64,000 bases of DNA from Lachnospiraceae bacterium (lineage in GTDB: Bacteria; Bacillota; Clostridia; Lachnospirales; Lachnospiraceae), in contig JAEERY010000013.1 in assembly GCA_016286035.1 (NCBI GenBank), forward strand, positions 62,001 to 126,000. Reading direction: 5' to 3'. Shown one piece after another: positions 34,762 to 42,918 of the stretch. The translations under genes and the position numbers were made by a program. Numbering within the stretch: the stretch's first letter is position 1; the number at the start of each line of letters is the position of its first letter. The notes beneath the pieces were generated by a model that saw only the letters and a list, made by a program, of their open reading frames with translations, made no database searches and was not told the origin of the DNA.

Positions 34762-35202
34762 TCAAACTGTTGTATCCAATGTAGCTCCCGCTACTGCTGC
34801 ACTCGCATCCGTGTAAGCTCCGGTGCTCGCATATAACTGTTTGCTGCTCTCAAGTATCTTATCAAGATAATCCTTTGCTGAAGATACCTTTGTCGTTGCT
34901 GCATCAGTTGCTGCTACGCTATCTGTTTTATTATCAGTTTCGGCTTTCTCTGTGGTTGCTGCTGTCTTCTTTGATTCAGTCAGCTTTGAGAGGATATCCT
35001 GTGAGCTTGCCTGTGACTTCTTGCTGTCACTCGAAGAACTGATATCACTGCTGTAATAAGCCTTCATCAGCTTACCGTATCCGCCGCTCTTGATGCTGGC
35101 ATAATCCGAAAGGTTGATGCCGTACATACTGTTTGAACTTGTCGCTTTCGAATTCATACTGTTAAATAAATAACTGTAATCATTTCTCATAGATATGTTC
35201 AT
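34762..35202 (-). CDS. Hypothetical Ser/Ala/Thr-rich protein
   Basis: 146 aa from the ATG at 35202, set by AGGAGGTCAAT directly upstream. No signal peptide or membrane segment. The first 50 residues are Asn, Ser, Tyr and Met rich (YSYLFNSMNS, NLSDYASIKSGGYGKLMKAYY), the middle is Ser-rich, and the rest alternates Ala, Thr and Lys with probable helix. I do not recognise the family. Strong RBS and own terminator show a highly expressed single-gene unit. Composition is reminiscent of flagellar-type or filament-associated proteins, but no motif supports that. Confidence 0.7.
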   Translation of the reverse strand: MNISMRNDYSYLFNSMNSKATSSNSMYGINLSDYASIKSGGYGKLMKAYYSSDISSSSDSKKSQASSQDILSKLTESKKTAATTEKAETDNKTDSVAATDAATTKVSSAKDYLDKILESSKQLYASTGAYTDASAAVAGATLDTTV

Positions 35203-35327
35203 ATTGACCTCCTTGTCAATCAACTCTACGAAAAATATACTTCCTCTGGTACTATAGTACCATTTTCATGTAAGTTTTTCAATGCCTGACAAAATATTCA
35301 TGAAAAAAAGTTTATTAGATACAATAC

Positions 35328-36332
35328 TTATCTTGATTTCTTAAGTCCGTATATGCCAAAGCCTGTGTTTTCCGCATCGGTCATCCAGTAGTATCCGTTA
35401 TCGCTGTCGTCAGTACTGTGATCGTTGTCATCACCTTTACTAAGAACAGGTCTCTTTCCGGATGTGGAGATCTTGTTCTCTTCACGGTATTTTAACTTTC
35501 CTTCCTGAGCTGTTGCATACCAGTCATATGTATGCCCTTCACTATCCATGGTCATTATATAGATCTCACCGTGATAATAACCGTTCTTAAACTCACCGAT
35601 CGCATTTGTTATACAAAGCTCTCCGGTGATCTTCGATGCTTCAAAAGTATAATGCTCCTGTCCCGAGCCGTTTGGTAGATCATTTTTGAACTGTCCGTTG
35701 TACATATGCTCGATGACCCCTGTATAAGGCCCGACCTTTGCAGGTCCTTTAACATATATACGAAGCCACATGCCGGCACCGCTTCTTAAGCCCTTGTTCC
35801 ATTCACCGAAATAATATGTATCATCGGCATATATGGCAAGCCCTTTACCGTTGGGCACATTGTTGGCATCAACTTCACCGTAATAGAAAAAGTCATCGGT
35901 TCCCGAAAGATCATTGGTTATCATCCTTACTCTGTCAAGTCTTATAAGATCTCCTATCGCATCAAGCTTATAATCATCCCAGTAGCCATACAGTTCTGCC
36001 ATCTGAGAATCATTGTTCCTTACTCCCCTGCAGGTGGCCTTGACATAGTATTCATTCTCCGTATGTACCAAATCGGTAGCCTCAGGTACGGTTTGTGTTT
36101 CCTTAACGGCAAGAGCCTGTTCAGCCTTGTTTACCGCTTCGGTATCGTCTGTCTTGATCTCCTCTGTCTTAACGCCAAGATCGTTTAGTTCAACTTTTTC
36201 GGTTTCAGGTTTTATCTTTATTATCGATGATGACGAATCATCCACTCTCATCAAAAGCGCTATCGCAACAATCGCCAGTATTATGATAAGTGAAACTCCG
36301 CCTATCGCTATTATCTTATCCTGATTCTTCAC
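35328..36332 (-). CDS. MORN-repeat membrane-anchored protein
   Basis: 334 aa. Transmembrane anchor at about 7-28, then an acidic Glu/Thr/Lys linker to about 90. The extracytoplasmic part contains MORN-type repeats: FFYYGEVDANNVPNGKGLAI, YYFGEWNKGLRSGAGMWL, MYNGQFKNDLPNGSGQEHY and IGEFKNGYYHGEIY. Such repeats usually form beta hairpins that bind lipids or proteins. The last 60 residues are polar. It stands alone between the tRNA-Pro gene and the hypothetical protein; role unknown. Confidence 0.8.
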   Translation of the reverse strand: MKNQDKIIAIGGVSLIIILAIVAIALLMRVDDSSSSIIKIKPETEKVELNDLGVKTEEIKTDDTEAVNKAEQALAVKETQTVPEATDLVHTENEYYVKATCRGVRNNDSQMAELYGYWDDYKLDAIGDLIRLDRVRMITNDLSGTDDFFYYGEVDANNVPNGKGLAIYADDTYYFGEWNKGLRSGAGMWLRIYVKGPAKVGPYTGVIEHMYNGQFKNDLPNGSGQEHYTFEASKITGELCITNAIGEFKNGYYHGEIYIMTMDSEGHTYDWYATAQEGKLKYREENKISTSGKRPVLSKGDDNDHSTDDSDNGYYWMTDAENTGFGIYGLKKSR

Positions 36333-36449
36333 AGCACTGCGCTGCTCCTTTCCATCTAACGATATACGTTATTATATAGCAAGGTTTTAAAAAAGGATTT
36401 AAGTTTTTCTTAATTATGCATTTTTTCTTTTATAATTATTCATATATGC

Positions 36450-36485
36450 AAAAGCAAAGGGTCCCGATAATTCGGAACCCTTTTT
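36450..36485. terminator. Terminator after tRNA-Pro, possibly bidirectional
   Basis: AAAGGGT-C-CCGA (36456-36467) pairs with TCGG-A-ACCCTTT (36472-36483). T-rich tracts flank it on both strands (TTTGCTTTTGC on the minus strand). Confidence 0.8.
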
Positions 36486-36493
36486 AGTGTAAG

Positions 36494-36566
36494 TCGGAAT
36501 GACAAGACTCGAACTTGCGACCTCTTCGTCCCTAACGAAGCGCTCTACCACCTGAGCCACATCCCG
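36494..36566 (-). tRNA. tRNA-Pro, anticodon AGG
   Basis: 73 nt. The acceptor CGGGATG pairs with CATTCCG (one G-T pair); C1 and discriminator A are typical of bacterial tRNA-Pro. The anticodon arm CTTCG-TTAGGGA-CGAAG gives anticodon AGG with G37. The T arm holds GTTCGAGTC. CCA is not encoded. A34 implies wobble inosine or decoding by unmodified A. Confidence 0.93.
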
Positions 36567-36581
36567 AAAACGTACTCGATT

Positions 36582-36610
36582 ATTATATGATGTAGGTTTA
36601 TATCTGTCAA
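36582..36610 (-). promoter_or_regulatory. Promoter of tRNA-Pro(AGG)
   Basis: A perfect consensus promoter: TTGACA (36605-36610), 17-nt spacer, TATAAT (36582-36587). Confidence 0.9.
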
Positions 36611-36666
36611 GCACAAACTTAATAAAAAAACATTTTTTATAAAGAGTGTTTTTGACAGTGTATTTT

Positions 36667-37056
36667 CTAGGGCATATAGTCCATTCCAAGCCCCTTTTGA
36701 AGCTTGCTGATATAAGGGGCCGGATCCTTTATCATCTTTGCCATCATCATAAAGCATTCAAGAACAAGAGCATCCTTATTACAGTCCTGATAGTTCTTTC
36801 CGATATCCTGCCCGATCTCAAAACATCTCATAAGGTAAAAGTATATGTCTGTCATTCCGTATCCGTTACATGTCACCTTATCACAAAAGCTGTGATTATC
36901 CAGATAGAATATAAATTCATTCATCAGCTGATCATTCTGACCAAGCTCACCCCAGAGACTCTCTGTAAACTCTTCATCCCTTCCGGTTTGTCTGCCTATC
37001 TCATTTAAGGCATCATATGCTTTTAAAAGTCTTGCATCTATTATGATATTGGACAT
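36667..37056 (-). CDS. Hypothetical protein
   Basis: 129 aa from the ATG at 37056 (GAGGTGAAGG upstream). Mostly alpha-helical by appearance (ARLLKAYDALNEIGRQTGRD, LVLECFMMMAKMIKDPAPYISKLQKGL), with no transmembrane segment, signal peptide or catalytic motif. Three scattered Cys (FCDKVTCNGYG and RCFE) do not form a clear metal site. Not recognised. It lies between the tRNA-Pro promoter and the nucleotidyltransferase gene, 71 bp after the latter's end. Confidence 0.65.
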   Translation of the reverse strand: MSNIIIDARLLKAYDALNEIGRQTGRDEEFTESLWGELGQNDQLMNEFIFYLDNHSFCDKVTCNGYGMTDIYFYLMRCFEIGQDIGKNYQDCNKDALVLECFMMMAKMIKDPAPYISKLQKGLGMDYMP

Positions 37057-37127
37057 TACCTTCACCTCATCATAAAGCAAAAGCCCGCAGTCATAACAGA
37101 CCACGGGTTTTTAGCTTATATGTATAT

Positions 37128-38069
37128 TTACTCCCACAGATTTAACGGATATTCTCCGTCATCCTTTAATCTCTTTATAGAAGCGCTTACAAGCGGTTTA
37201 TCCTCCTTGTATGTTACTCCGTGCCATACATCACTCGTAGGAAGCATCTTTGCACTTGCCTTGCCTTCTTTTAACAGCTCATCCACCACAAAAGGAAGGA
37301 AGAACTCTCCCTTAAGCGGATTTGCAGGCAGCTTCTCATCAAGGAAACCTGTAAATCTCTTTTCAAGCTCATCAAGGATCGAGTGGGTAAATCCCCACAT
37401 ATTCATGGATACATAGCTCTCTTTAGGGAGTTTTATCCATGTGGCGCCGTCATCTTCGGTATATTCCGCATCATCCCCATGCTTTTCTATACGGGTGCGC
37501 TCATTTATTCCCTTAAGGAAACCATCAGCATCAACCTCGCATACACCTCTTGCAACAGAACCGTTTTCCGTAAGAGTATTGTGCAGTTCGTATCCTACAA
37601 GAGCATATCTGTACTTATCATCATCCTTAACATCTCTAAGAAACGCAGCTATCTTTTCAAATGCGCCTCTTCCGTAGAAATCATCCGCATTTATGACTGC
37701 AAAGTTACCCTCAATGGCATTCTTTGCACACAGTACGGCATGTCCTGTACCGAAAGGTTTTTCTCTGCCTTCCGGAATGGAATAACCTTCCGGAAGCTTA
37801 TCAAGCTCCTGGAAAACATATTCCACATTTATCTTCTGAGCTATCTTATCACCTATAGCTGCTTTAAAGTCTGCTTCTATAGCTTTCTTTATGATAAATA
37901 CAACTTTACCGAATCCGGCTCTTACAGCATCAAATATGCTGAAATCAATGATTATATCACCCTGTTCATCGATCTTGTCGATCTGTTTAAGTCCACCGTA
38001 TCTTGAACCCATGCCTGCCGCCATAATGACAAGCGTAGGTTTTCTTAATTCCTTCACTTCTTCACTCAC
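37128..38069 (-). CDS. Sugar-1-phosphate nucleotidyltransferase-like protein
   Basis: 313 aa. LVIMAAGMGSRYGGLKQ is the nucleotide-binding signature of the family (a G-rich loop with R and K), NADDFYGRGAFE carries the metal-binding Asp, and LVGYELHNTLTENGSVARGV is the sugar-binding segment. Close to UDP-glucose or mannose-1-phosphate pyrophosphorylase types, but the C-terminal third is short and divergent so the sugar cannot be named. Its start overlaps the EAL gene end by 4 bp, so it is co-translated with the signalling protein. Confidence 0.85.
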   Translation of the reverse strand: MSEEVKELRKPTLVIMAAGMGSRYGGLKQIDKIDEQGDIIIDFSIFDAVRAGFGKVVFIIKKAIEADFKAAIGDKIAQKINVEYVFQELDKLPEGYSIPEGREKPFGTGHAVLCAKNAIEGNFAVINADDFYGRGAFEKIAAFLRDVKDDDKYRYALVGYELHNTLTENGSVARGVCEVDADGFLKGINERTRIEKHGDDAEYTEDDGATWIKLPKESYVSMNMWGFTHSILDELEKRFTGFLDEKLPANPLKGEFFLPFVVDELLKEGKASAKMLPTSDVWHGVTYKEDKPLVSASIKRLKDDGEYPLNLWE

Positions 38070-39817
38070 CTGTTTACGATTGCCTCCATGCTTGCTGTTA
38101 CATCATCGACCACAGCAAAGTAAACTCTGTGATCAACATATTTTTCCAATAGCCTTATCTTGAAATCAGCCCAAATGGTCCTTCCTCCGAATACAAGACG
38201 GCATATGCTCTTACCCATTGTATGGTAATCAGTCGTTTCTTCAAACATTGCCCAGAATCTGTCCATATCATCCTTATGAACCGCATTGTTGAAAGTATAA
38301 GGACTGTTGTAGAAATTCTCTCTTCCGCCTATTATCTCATACATACTGTCAGATGCACGTATGACTCCAAGTTCCTCTCCTTCGCCTTTATCAAAAAGCA
38401 TATAGCAGGAATTCATCTCAAGGATGGGTTCGCAGTCGGATCCGACACTGTCCCACCAGTCATCGGGATTGATTACCGTCTCATCAAAGAGTCTCTCTAT
38501 CTCAAGCTTTACACGTGTGCTCTTTGTCTTCATGTATGTGACAAAATCATCTTCAGGCATGGGCTTTGCATAGTAATAACCCTGAACCATTGTACAGCCC
38601 AGACTCTTTAAATGCTCTACCTGCTGAACTGTCTCTACGCCTTCAACGATGGCCGGTATTCCGAGCCACTTTGCCATATGTATAACGGAAGCAAGAATCC
38701 TCCTTGCTTTGTTACTGTTATCCTCATCCGTATGACTCAAAAACTTAAGGTCGATCTTAAGTCCGTCAACGGGCACGTCCTTGAGCACATTAAGAGCAGA
38801 ATAGCCTGAACCGAAGTCATCCATGTCAACTTCCATTCCGTGCTCATGGAACTTATCCATGGCATTCAACATCTGCTGTGTGCTTTCAGTATATGCACTC
38901 TCCGTGATCTCAAGTTTTAACATCTTGGGATCGATCGCATATTTTCTGGTAAGACCGACAAGAGTCTCCACAAGATTGGGATTATACAGATCTATCTGCG
39001 ATACATTTACGCTTATAGGCGGAACATCTATGCCCTTTGCCTGATTCTCGCTTATGAATCTGCACGTCTCCTCCCAGACATATGCATCAAGTTTCATGAT
39101 AAATCCGTTCTCTTCAAAAAGAGGTATGAATTTATCGGGAGAGACTACACCCTTCTCGGGTGTTATCCACCTTACCAGTGCCTCGGCCCCCACTATCCTT
39201 TCATCATCAAGGCTGTGTTTGGGCTGGTAGTATACCTTAAACTCCCTGTTTAAAAGTGCAGCGTTCATCTTTGCGGTTATCTCTACTTCCTGGACCGCCT
39301 TGTCACGCATGCTCTCATCAAAATATGCGATATGATGCATGTAATTGCCCTTTACACTTCTGAGGGCAAGGTTTGCTCTCTCGCACATGCTCGTTATCGT
39401 AAGATTTCTGTCCTTTACTTCATATACGCCAAAAGACAATAAAAGATCAACACTCAGTTCTATACTGAGCTTCTTTATCCTGTCTTCTATCTTGTCAATA
39501 TATGATTCCACGAGAGATCTCTCGTAAGGACATGCAAAAGCGAAAAGATCTGCCTGTACTCTGCAAATGATACTTAAGCCAACCTCTTCAAATATGTTCG
39601 TAAGAACGCCTGCTATGGTCTTTAAGACTCTGTCGCCTTCCCCGAGTCCGTACATATCGTTAATCATCGTAAGACGATTAACTTCCAATTCAACCAAACA
39701 AAAGTCTGTATCCGGATTGTCCCGGAACATCATCCCTGCGTGCTCAATAAAATAATCTTTAGTGTAAATCCTGGTCAAAGCATCAATGTGCTTATCTTCC
39801 GCGCCTGTAGTAAACAT
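38066..39817 (-). CDS. c-di-GMP phosphodiesterase: degenerate GGDEF + EAL + PAS
   Basis: 583 aa from the ATG at 39817 (GAGGGG upstream); an upstream TTG in frame has no RBS. An N-terminal GGDEF-like domain keeps NRLTMINDMYGLGEGDRVL but has VQADLF in place of GGDEF, so it should be inactive as a cyclase. The EAL domain is intact: EALVRW, VNVSQID, LEITESAYT, DDFGSGYS, KIDLKF, EGVET. About 130 C-terminal residues look like a PAS fold (VHKDDMDRFWAMFEE). No membrane segment. It should degrade c-di-GMP in the cytosol. The promoter at 39876-39904 is flanked by an 11-bp inverted repeat. Confidence 0.9.
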   Translation of the reverse strand: MFTTGAEDKHIDALTRIYTKDYFIEHAGMMFRDNPDTDFCLVELEVNRLTMINDMYGLGEGDRVLKTIAGVLTNIFEEVGLSIICRVQADLFAFACPYERSLVESYIDKIEDRIKKLSIELSVDLLLSFGVYEVKDRNLTITSMCERANLALRSVKGNYMHHIAYFDESMRDKAVQEVEITAKMNAALLNREFKVYYQPKHSLDDERIVGAEALVRWITPEKGVVSPDKFIPLFEENGFIMKLDAYVWEETCRFISENQAKGIDVPPISVNVSQIDLYNPNLVETLVGLTRKYAIDPKMLKLEITESAYTESTQQMLNAMDKFHEHGMEVDMDDFGSGYSALNVLKDVPVDGLKIDLKFLSHTDEDNSNKARRILASVIHMAKWLGIPAIVEGVETVQQVEHLKSLGCTMVQGYYYAKPMPEDDFVTYMKTKSTRVKLEIERLFDETVINPDDWWDSVGSDCEPILEMNSCYMLFDKGEGEELGVIRASDSMYEIIGGRENFYNSPYTFNNAVHKDDMDRFWAMFEETTDYHTMGKSICRLVFGGRTIWADFKIRLLEKYVDHRVYFAVVDDVTASMEAIVNR

Positions 39818-39875
39818 ACTCTTCCCCTCGGCAAACAAGATTACTTAATTCACACCTTTATATTCCCTCACTTAT

Positions 39876-39904
39876 ATCATACATTTTGCACTAAAGCTTG
39901 TCAA
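39876..39904 (-). promoter_or_regulatory. Promoter of the EAL-nucleotidyltransferase operon
   Basis: TTGACA (39899-39904), 17-nt spacer, TATGAT (39876-39881) on the minus strand. Confidence 0.8.
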
Positions 39905-39931
39905 GCGACAAAAGCCTTTTGTGCAAAATGT
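39881..39931. repeat. 11-bp inverted repeat flanking the EAL promoter -35
   Basis: ACATTTTGCAC (39881-39891) lies between -10 and -35, and its perfect complement GTGCAAAATGT (39921-39931) lies upstream of -35. Centre-to-centre distance is 40 bp, about four helical turns, which fits a two-site operator. Confidence 0.6.
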
Positions 39932-39957
39932 ACTATCAGTAGTTCTTTAGGACTATA

Positions 39958-41136
39958 TCAATGATGGAATAGTCTTACACCGTTACATACCATAGCCATA
40001 CCGTATTTGTCGGCACATTCTATTACCAGGTCATCTCTCACCGATCCGCCCGGCTGAACGATATACTTGACACCGCTCTTCTTTGCTCTCTCGATATTAT
40101 CGGAGAACGGGAAGAATGCATCTGAACCGAGTGCCGCACCGTCCATCTGTGAAAGCCATGCGTCCTTTTCTTCTCTTGTGAATACTTCCGGCTTAACCTT
40201 GAATATCTTCTGCCAAGCACCTTCCGCAAGGACATCCATATATTCATCACCGATATAATTGTCTATCGCATTGTCACGGTTTGCTCTTCCCAGATCATCA
40301 ACAAACTGAAGATCAAGTACCTTCGGGCACTGTCTTAACAGCCAGTTGTCGGCCTTCTGACCCGCAAGTCTTGTACAGTGTACTCTCGACTGCTGTCCGG
40401 CACCTATACCTATTGCCTGACCGTCCTTTACATAGCAAACAGAGTTTGACTGCGTATATTTAAGAGTTATAAGTGCGATCTTAAGATCGATCTTTGCACT
40501 TTCAGGTATCTCTTTATTCTTTGTCACAACGTTTTCAAGAAGAGAATCATCGATCTTAACCTCGTTTCTTCCCTGCTCAAATGTGATACCGAACACATCC
40601 TTATGCTCAATAGGCTCAGGTTTGTATTCGGGATCGATCTTTATAACGTTATAGTTTCCGTTTTTCTTTGCCTTTAAGATCTCAAGCGCCTCAGGTTCAT
40701 ATCCGGGTGCGATGACACCGTCGGAAACCTCTCTCTTTATTATCTTTGCAGTAGAGACATCACATACATCGGAAAGAGCGATAAAATCTCCGAAACTGCT
40801 CATTCTGTCAGCTCCTCTTGCTCTTGCATATGCACATGCCAAAGGACTTAATTCTCCAAGATCATCAACCCAGTATATCTTAGCGAGTACATCGCTTAAC
40901 GGGAGTCCTACTGCGGCACCTGCGGGAGAAACATGCTTGAATGATGTTGCTGCCGGAAGACCTGTTGCCTCCTTTAACTCCTTTACAAGCTGCCATCCGT
41001 TGAATGCATCCAGGAAGTTGATATATCCGGGTCTGCCGTTAAGTACTTCTATAGGAAGTTCACCGCCGTTTGCAGCATATATCCTGGCGGGTTTTTGATT
41101 GGGATTACATCCATACTTTAGTTCAAACTCTTTCAT
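39958..41136 (-). CDS. purH: Stand-alone AICAR transformylase
   Basis: 392 aa corresponding to the C-terminal transformylase half of bifunctional PurH, with no IMP cyclohydrolase domain at the N terminus. Catalytic K67-H68 sit in SFKHVSPAGAA. ARARGADRMSSFGDFIALSD, GIGAGQQSRVHCTRLAG and ALGSDAFFPFSDNIERA are family hallmarks. The enzyme formylates AICAR to FAICAR with 10-formyl-THF. Ring closure must be done by another protein, and the PurO-type cyclohydrolase encoded 17 nt upstream fills that role. Last gene of the mgtE operon. Confidence 0.95.
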   Translation of the reverse strand: MKEFELKYGCNPNQKPARIYAANGGELPIEVLNGRPGYINFLDAFNGWQLVKELKEATGLPAATSFKHVSPAGAAVGLPLSDVLAKIYWVDDLGELSPLACAYARARGADRMSSFGDFIALSDVCDVSTAKIIKREVSDGVIAPGYEPEALEILKAKKNGNYNVIKIDPEYKPEPIEHKDVFGITFEQGRNEVKIDDSLLENVVTKNKEIPESAKIDLKIALITLKYTQSNSVCYVKDGQAIGIGAGQQSRVHCTRLAGQKADNWLLRQCPKVLDLQFVDDLGRANRDNAIDNYIGDEYMDVLAEGAWQKIFKVKPEVFTREEKDAWLSQMDGAALGSDAFFPFSDNIERAKKSGVKYIVQPGGSVRDDLVIECADKYGMAMVCNGVRLFHH

Positions 41137-41153
41137 TTGATACTATCCTTTCC

Positions 41154-41867
41154 TTATTTGTTCTTATTTACGATACGGGTCTCATATTTACCTGTATTGA
41201 TGTCAATATATCTTACAAACAAAGATACCTTGTTGTCGTCGTTAAGATTGTTCCAGAGCATATCCGTGAACTCATCTATGTCCTTGTCGATCTTTACCCA
41301 CTTGGGTTCGCCCTCAAAACTAGGAAGCGGATCGCCGTCCTGCATATATGTGTGGATGAAGTGGCCTTCTCCGGCTACCGGATCAGTATATGCGAATGTG
41401 TATCGGTTGCATGCATCGGGATTTCCGTTGTTGCTCTTTAAGATACTCATAGCATAGTTGAATGTATTGTTCTCGATATGCATGATACCTGAAATACGGG
41501 GTGTATAGTTAGGGCCGTCAGGCTCAAACTCCCTTGTTCTTAATGACTGTTCGAAAGTGAGCTGCTTGTCCATGCCGTCATATATAGTATCAGTCTGGTC
41601 ACCGTTTGTCACTATTGTCTTGTTTCCGAGTACTCTGACCGGTGCATAAATGATAAGTGACGGATCACTTAACTTGCTGGGATCAAAAGCCTGCGTTCTG
41701 ATACCCTCACCGTCTTCAACAAATACCCTGTTACGGCTGTTAACGCTTCTTCCCATGATAAAGTAAGCGGTTACGGCATATTTACCGTCTGCTGATTTAC
41801 CTATCACTATTCCTCTTCCGGGATAAGCATTGGATGCAAGTTCATTGGCAAGATTTCTCAATTCCAT
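41154..41867 (-). CDS. purO: IMP cyclohydrolase, PurO type
   Basis: 237 aa from the ATG at 41867 (AAGGAG 8 nt upstream). The sequence starts ELRNLANELASNAYPGRGIVIG and contains YFIMGRSVNSRNRVF and TNGDQTDTIYDG, the features of the archaeal-type PurO IMP cyclohydrolase family, which is unrelated to the N-terminal domain of PurH. It should close FAICAR to IMP. Directly followed by the stand-alone transformylase gene, so the last two steps of IMP synthesis are split between two adjacent genes. Located in the same operon as mgtE. Confidence 0.88.
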   Translation of the reverse strand: MELRNLANELASNAYPGRGIVIGKSADGKYAVTAYFIMGRSVNSRNRVFVEDGEGIRTQAFDPSKLSDPSLIIYAPVRVLGNKTIVTNGDQTDTIYDGMDKQLTFEQSLRTREFEPDGPNYTPRISGIMHIENNTFNYAMSILKSNNGNPDACNRYTFAYTDPVAGEGHFIHTYMQDGDPLPSFEGEPKWVKIDKDIDEFTDMLWNNLNDDNKVSLFVRYIDINTGKYETRIVNKNK

Positions 41868-41889
41868 TGTGATTCTCCTTCTAAATAAT

Positions 41890-42903
41890 CTATTTTCTGA
41901 TCTTTTCAAGTGTCTGTCTTATTGCAACAGTCGATGTAAGATGCATATGTCCGGGACCGCTCGTTATTATTGCATAACCAACGTCATTGTCCTCAAGTCT
42001 GTGAAGAAATGATTCAAGTGACATCTCTTTGTATCTGTACTCACCCATGTACTGGAATCTGTCCGTATAGAGCAGATATGCCGCCTGATTGTGATTGATG
42101 AACATATCCTCTCCGTCTATGAGAGTGTATGTCTTTATCCTGTCAAGCTTCTGAATGACTATACCGTCTAGTACAGAGTACATGGCCATCAAGATATCAA
42201 CACGTTCCTTGTTGCCTTCTGCGTTTGCCCTTGGAAGATAGTTCTTCTTGATAACTTCCGAAAGATAGCAGAGCTCTGATAATGAAAGCTCCTTTATGAT
42301 ATCAAAATAATCCTTAACATTCTCATAATCCTTAAGAGGGATCCTGTCTATCTCGTCTTTTCTCTCTTTTGTAACAGCATAGGGATCCTTAAACTTATGA
42401 ATCGGCATGGGATTAAAGGTAACCGGTACCTTTCCGTCCTCACGCTTTTCCATCTCCTCTTTCATCTTTGTGCTCATTATGATGGTTATCTTTGAAAGAT
42501 CATAGTTAAAGATCTTCTGCAGCCATGGTATGGTTGTTCCGAGTGCAATATTGGGATGACCCGGATTGAAATCAACATACATGATACCAAGATGGGCAGC
42601 TATCGCACAGATCGTCTCAAAGCTGTTCATCTTCTCATTAGGAACAAGCTTTGCAAGAGGATAAATACCGTCAAGTATCTCGAAATTATTCTCTTCCACG
42701 AACTCCTTTGCATACTCATATGTAGAGAAGCAGTAAAGAGCTTTTCCCTTTCCTTCAAGCTCTCCCACATAAGGAAAGCTGAATCCCTTTATCATGTTGG
42801 CCTTTACGGTCGAAAGAAGGACATACATAGTGTTGCCCACATACTCTTTCACTATATTAATGGCCATCTCTTCGCTTAATTCTTTTTTATCTTTATCTTC
42901 CAT
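41890..42903 (-). CDS. SseB-like protein of unknown function
   Basis: 337 aa, no membrane segment or signal peptide. The N-terminal part (YVLLSTVKANMIKGFSFPYVG, ALYCFSTYEYAKEFVEENNF, IMYVDFNPGHPNIALG) has the pattern of SseB N-terminal-type domains. The middle is Lys/Glu-rich and the end contains IITSGPGHMHLTSTVAI, which I do not recognise. It sits 15 nt after the GTPase-nuclease gene and 22 nt before purO, so it is part of the same operon. The SseB assignment is tentative. Confidence 0.65.
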   Translation of the reverse strand: MEDKDKKELSEEMAINIVKEYVGNTMYVLLSTVKANMIKGFSFPYVGELEGKGKALYCFSTYEYAKEFVEENNFEILDGIYPLAKLVPNEKMNSFETICAIAAHLGIMYVDFNPGHPNIALGTTIPWLQKIFNYDLSKITIIMSTKMKEEMEKREDGKVPVTFNPMPIHKFKDPYAVTKERKDEIDRIPLKDYENVKDYFDIIKELSLSELCYLSEVIKKNYLPRANAEGNKERVDILMAMYSVLDGIVIQKLDRIKTYTLIDGEDMFINHNQAAYLLYTDRFQYMGEYRYKEMSLESFLHRLEDNDVGYAIITSGPGHMHLTSTVAIRQTLEKIRK

Positions 42904-42918
42904 GTCATTGCCTTTCTG

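Noticed and set aside
36414..36689. Open frames of 91 and 70 aa across the tRNA-Pro locus
   Set aside because: They span the tRNA-Pro gene, its promoter and terminator and lack RBSs; random open frames.
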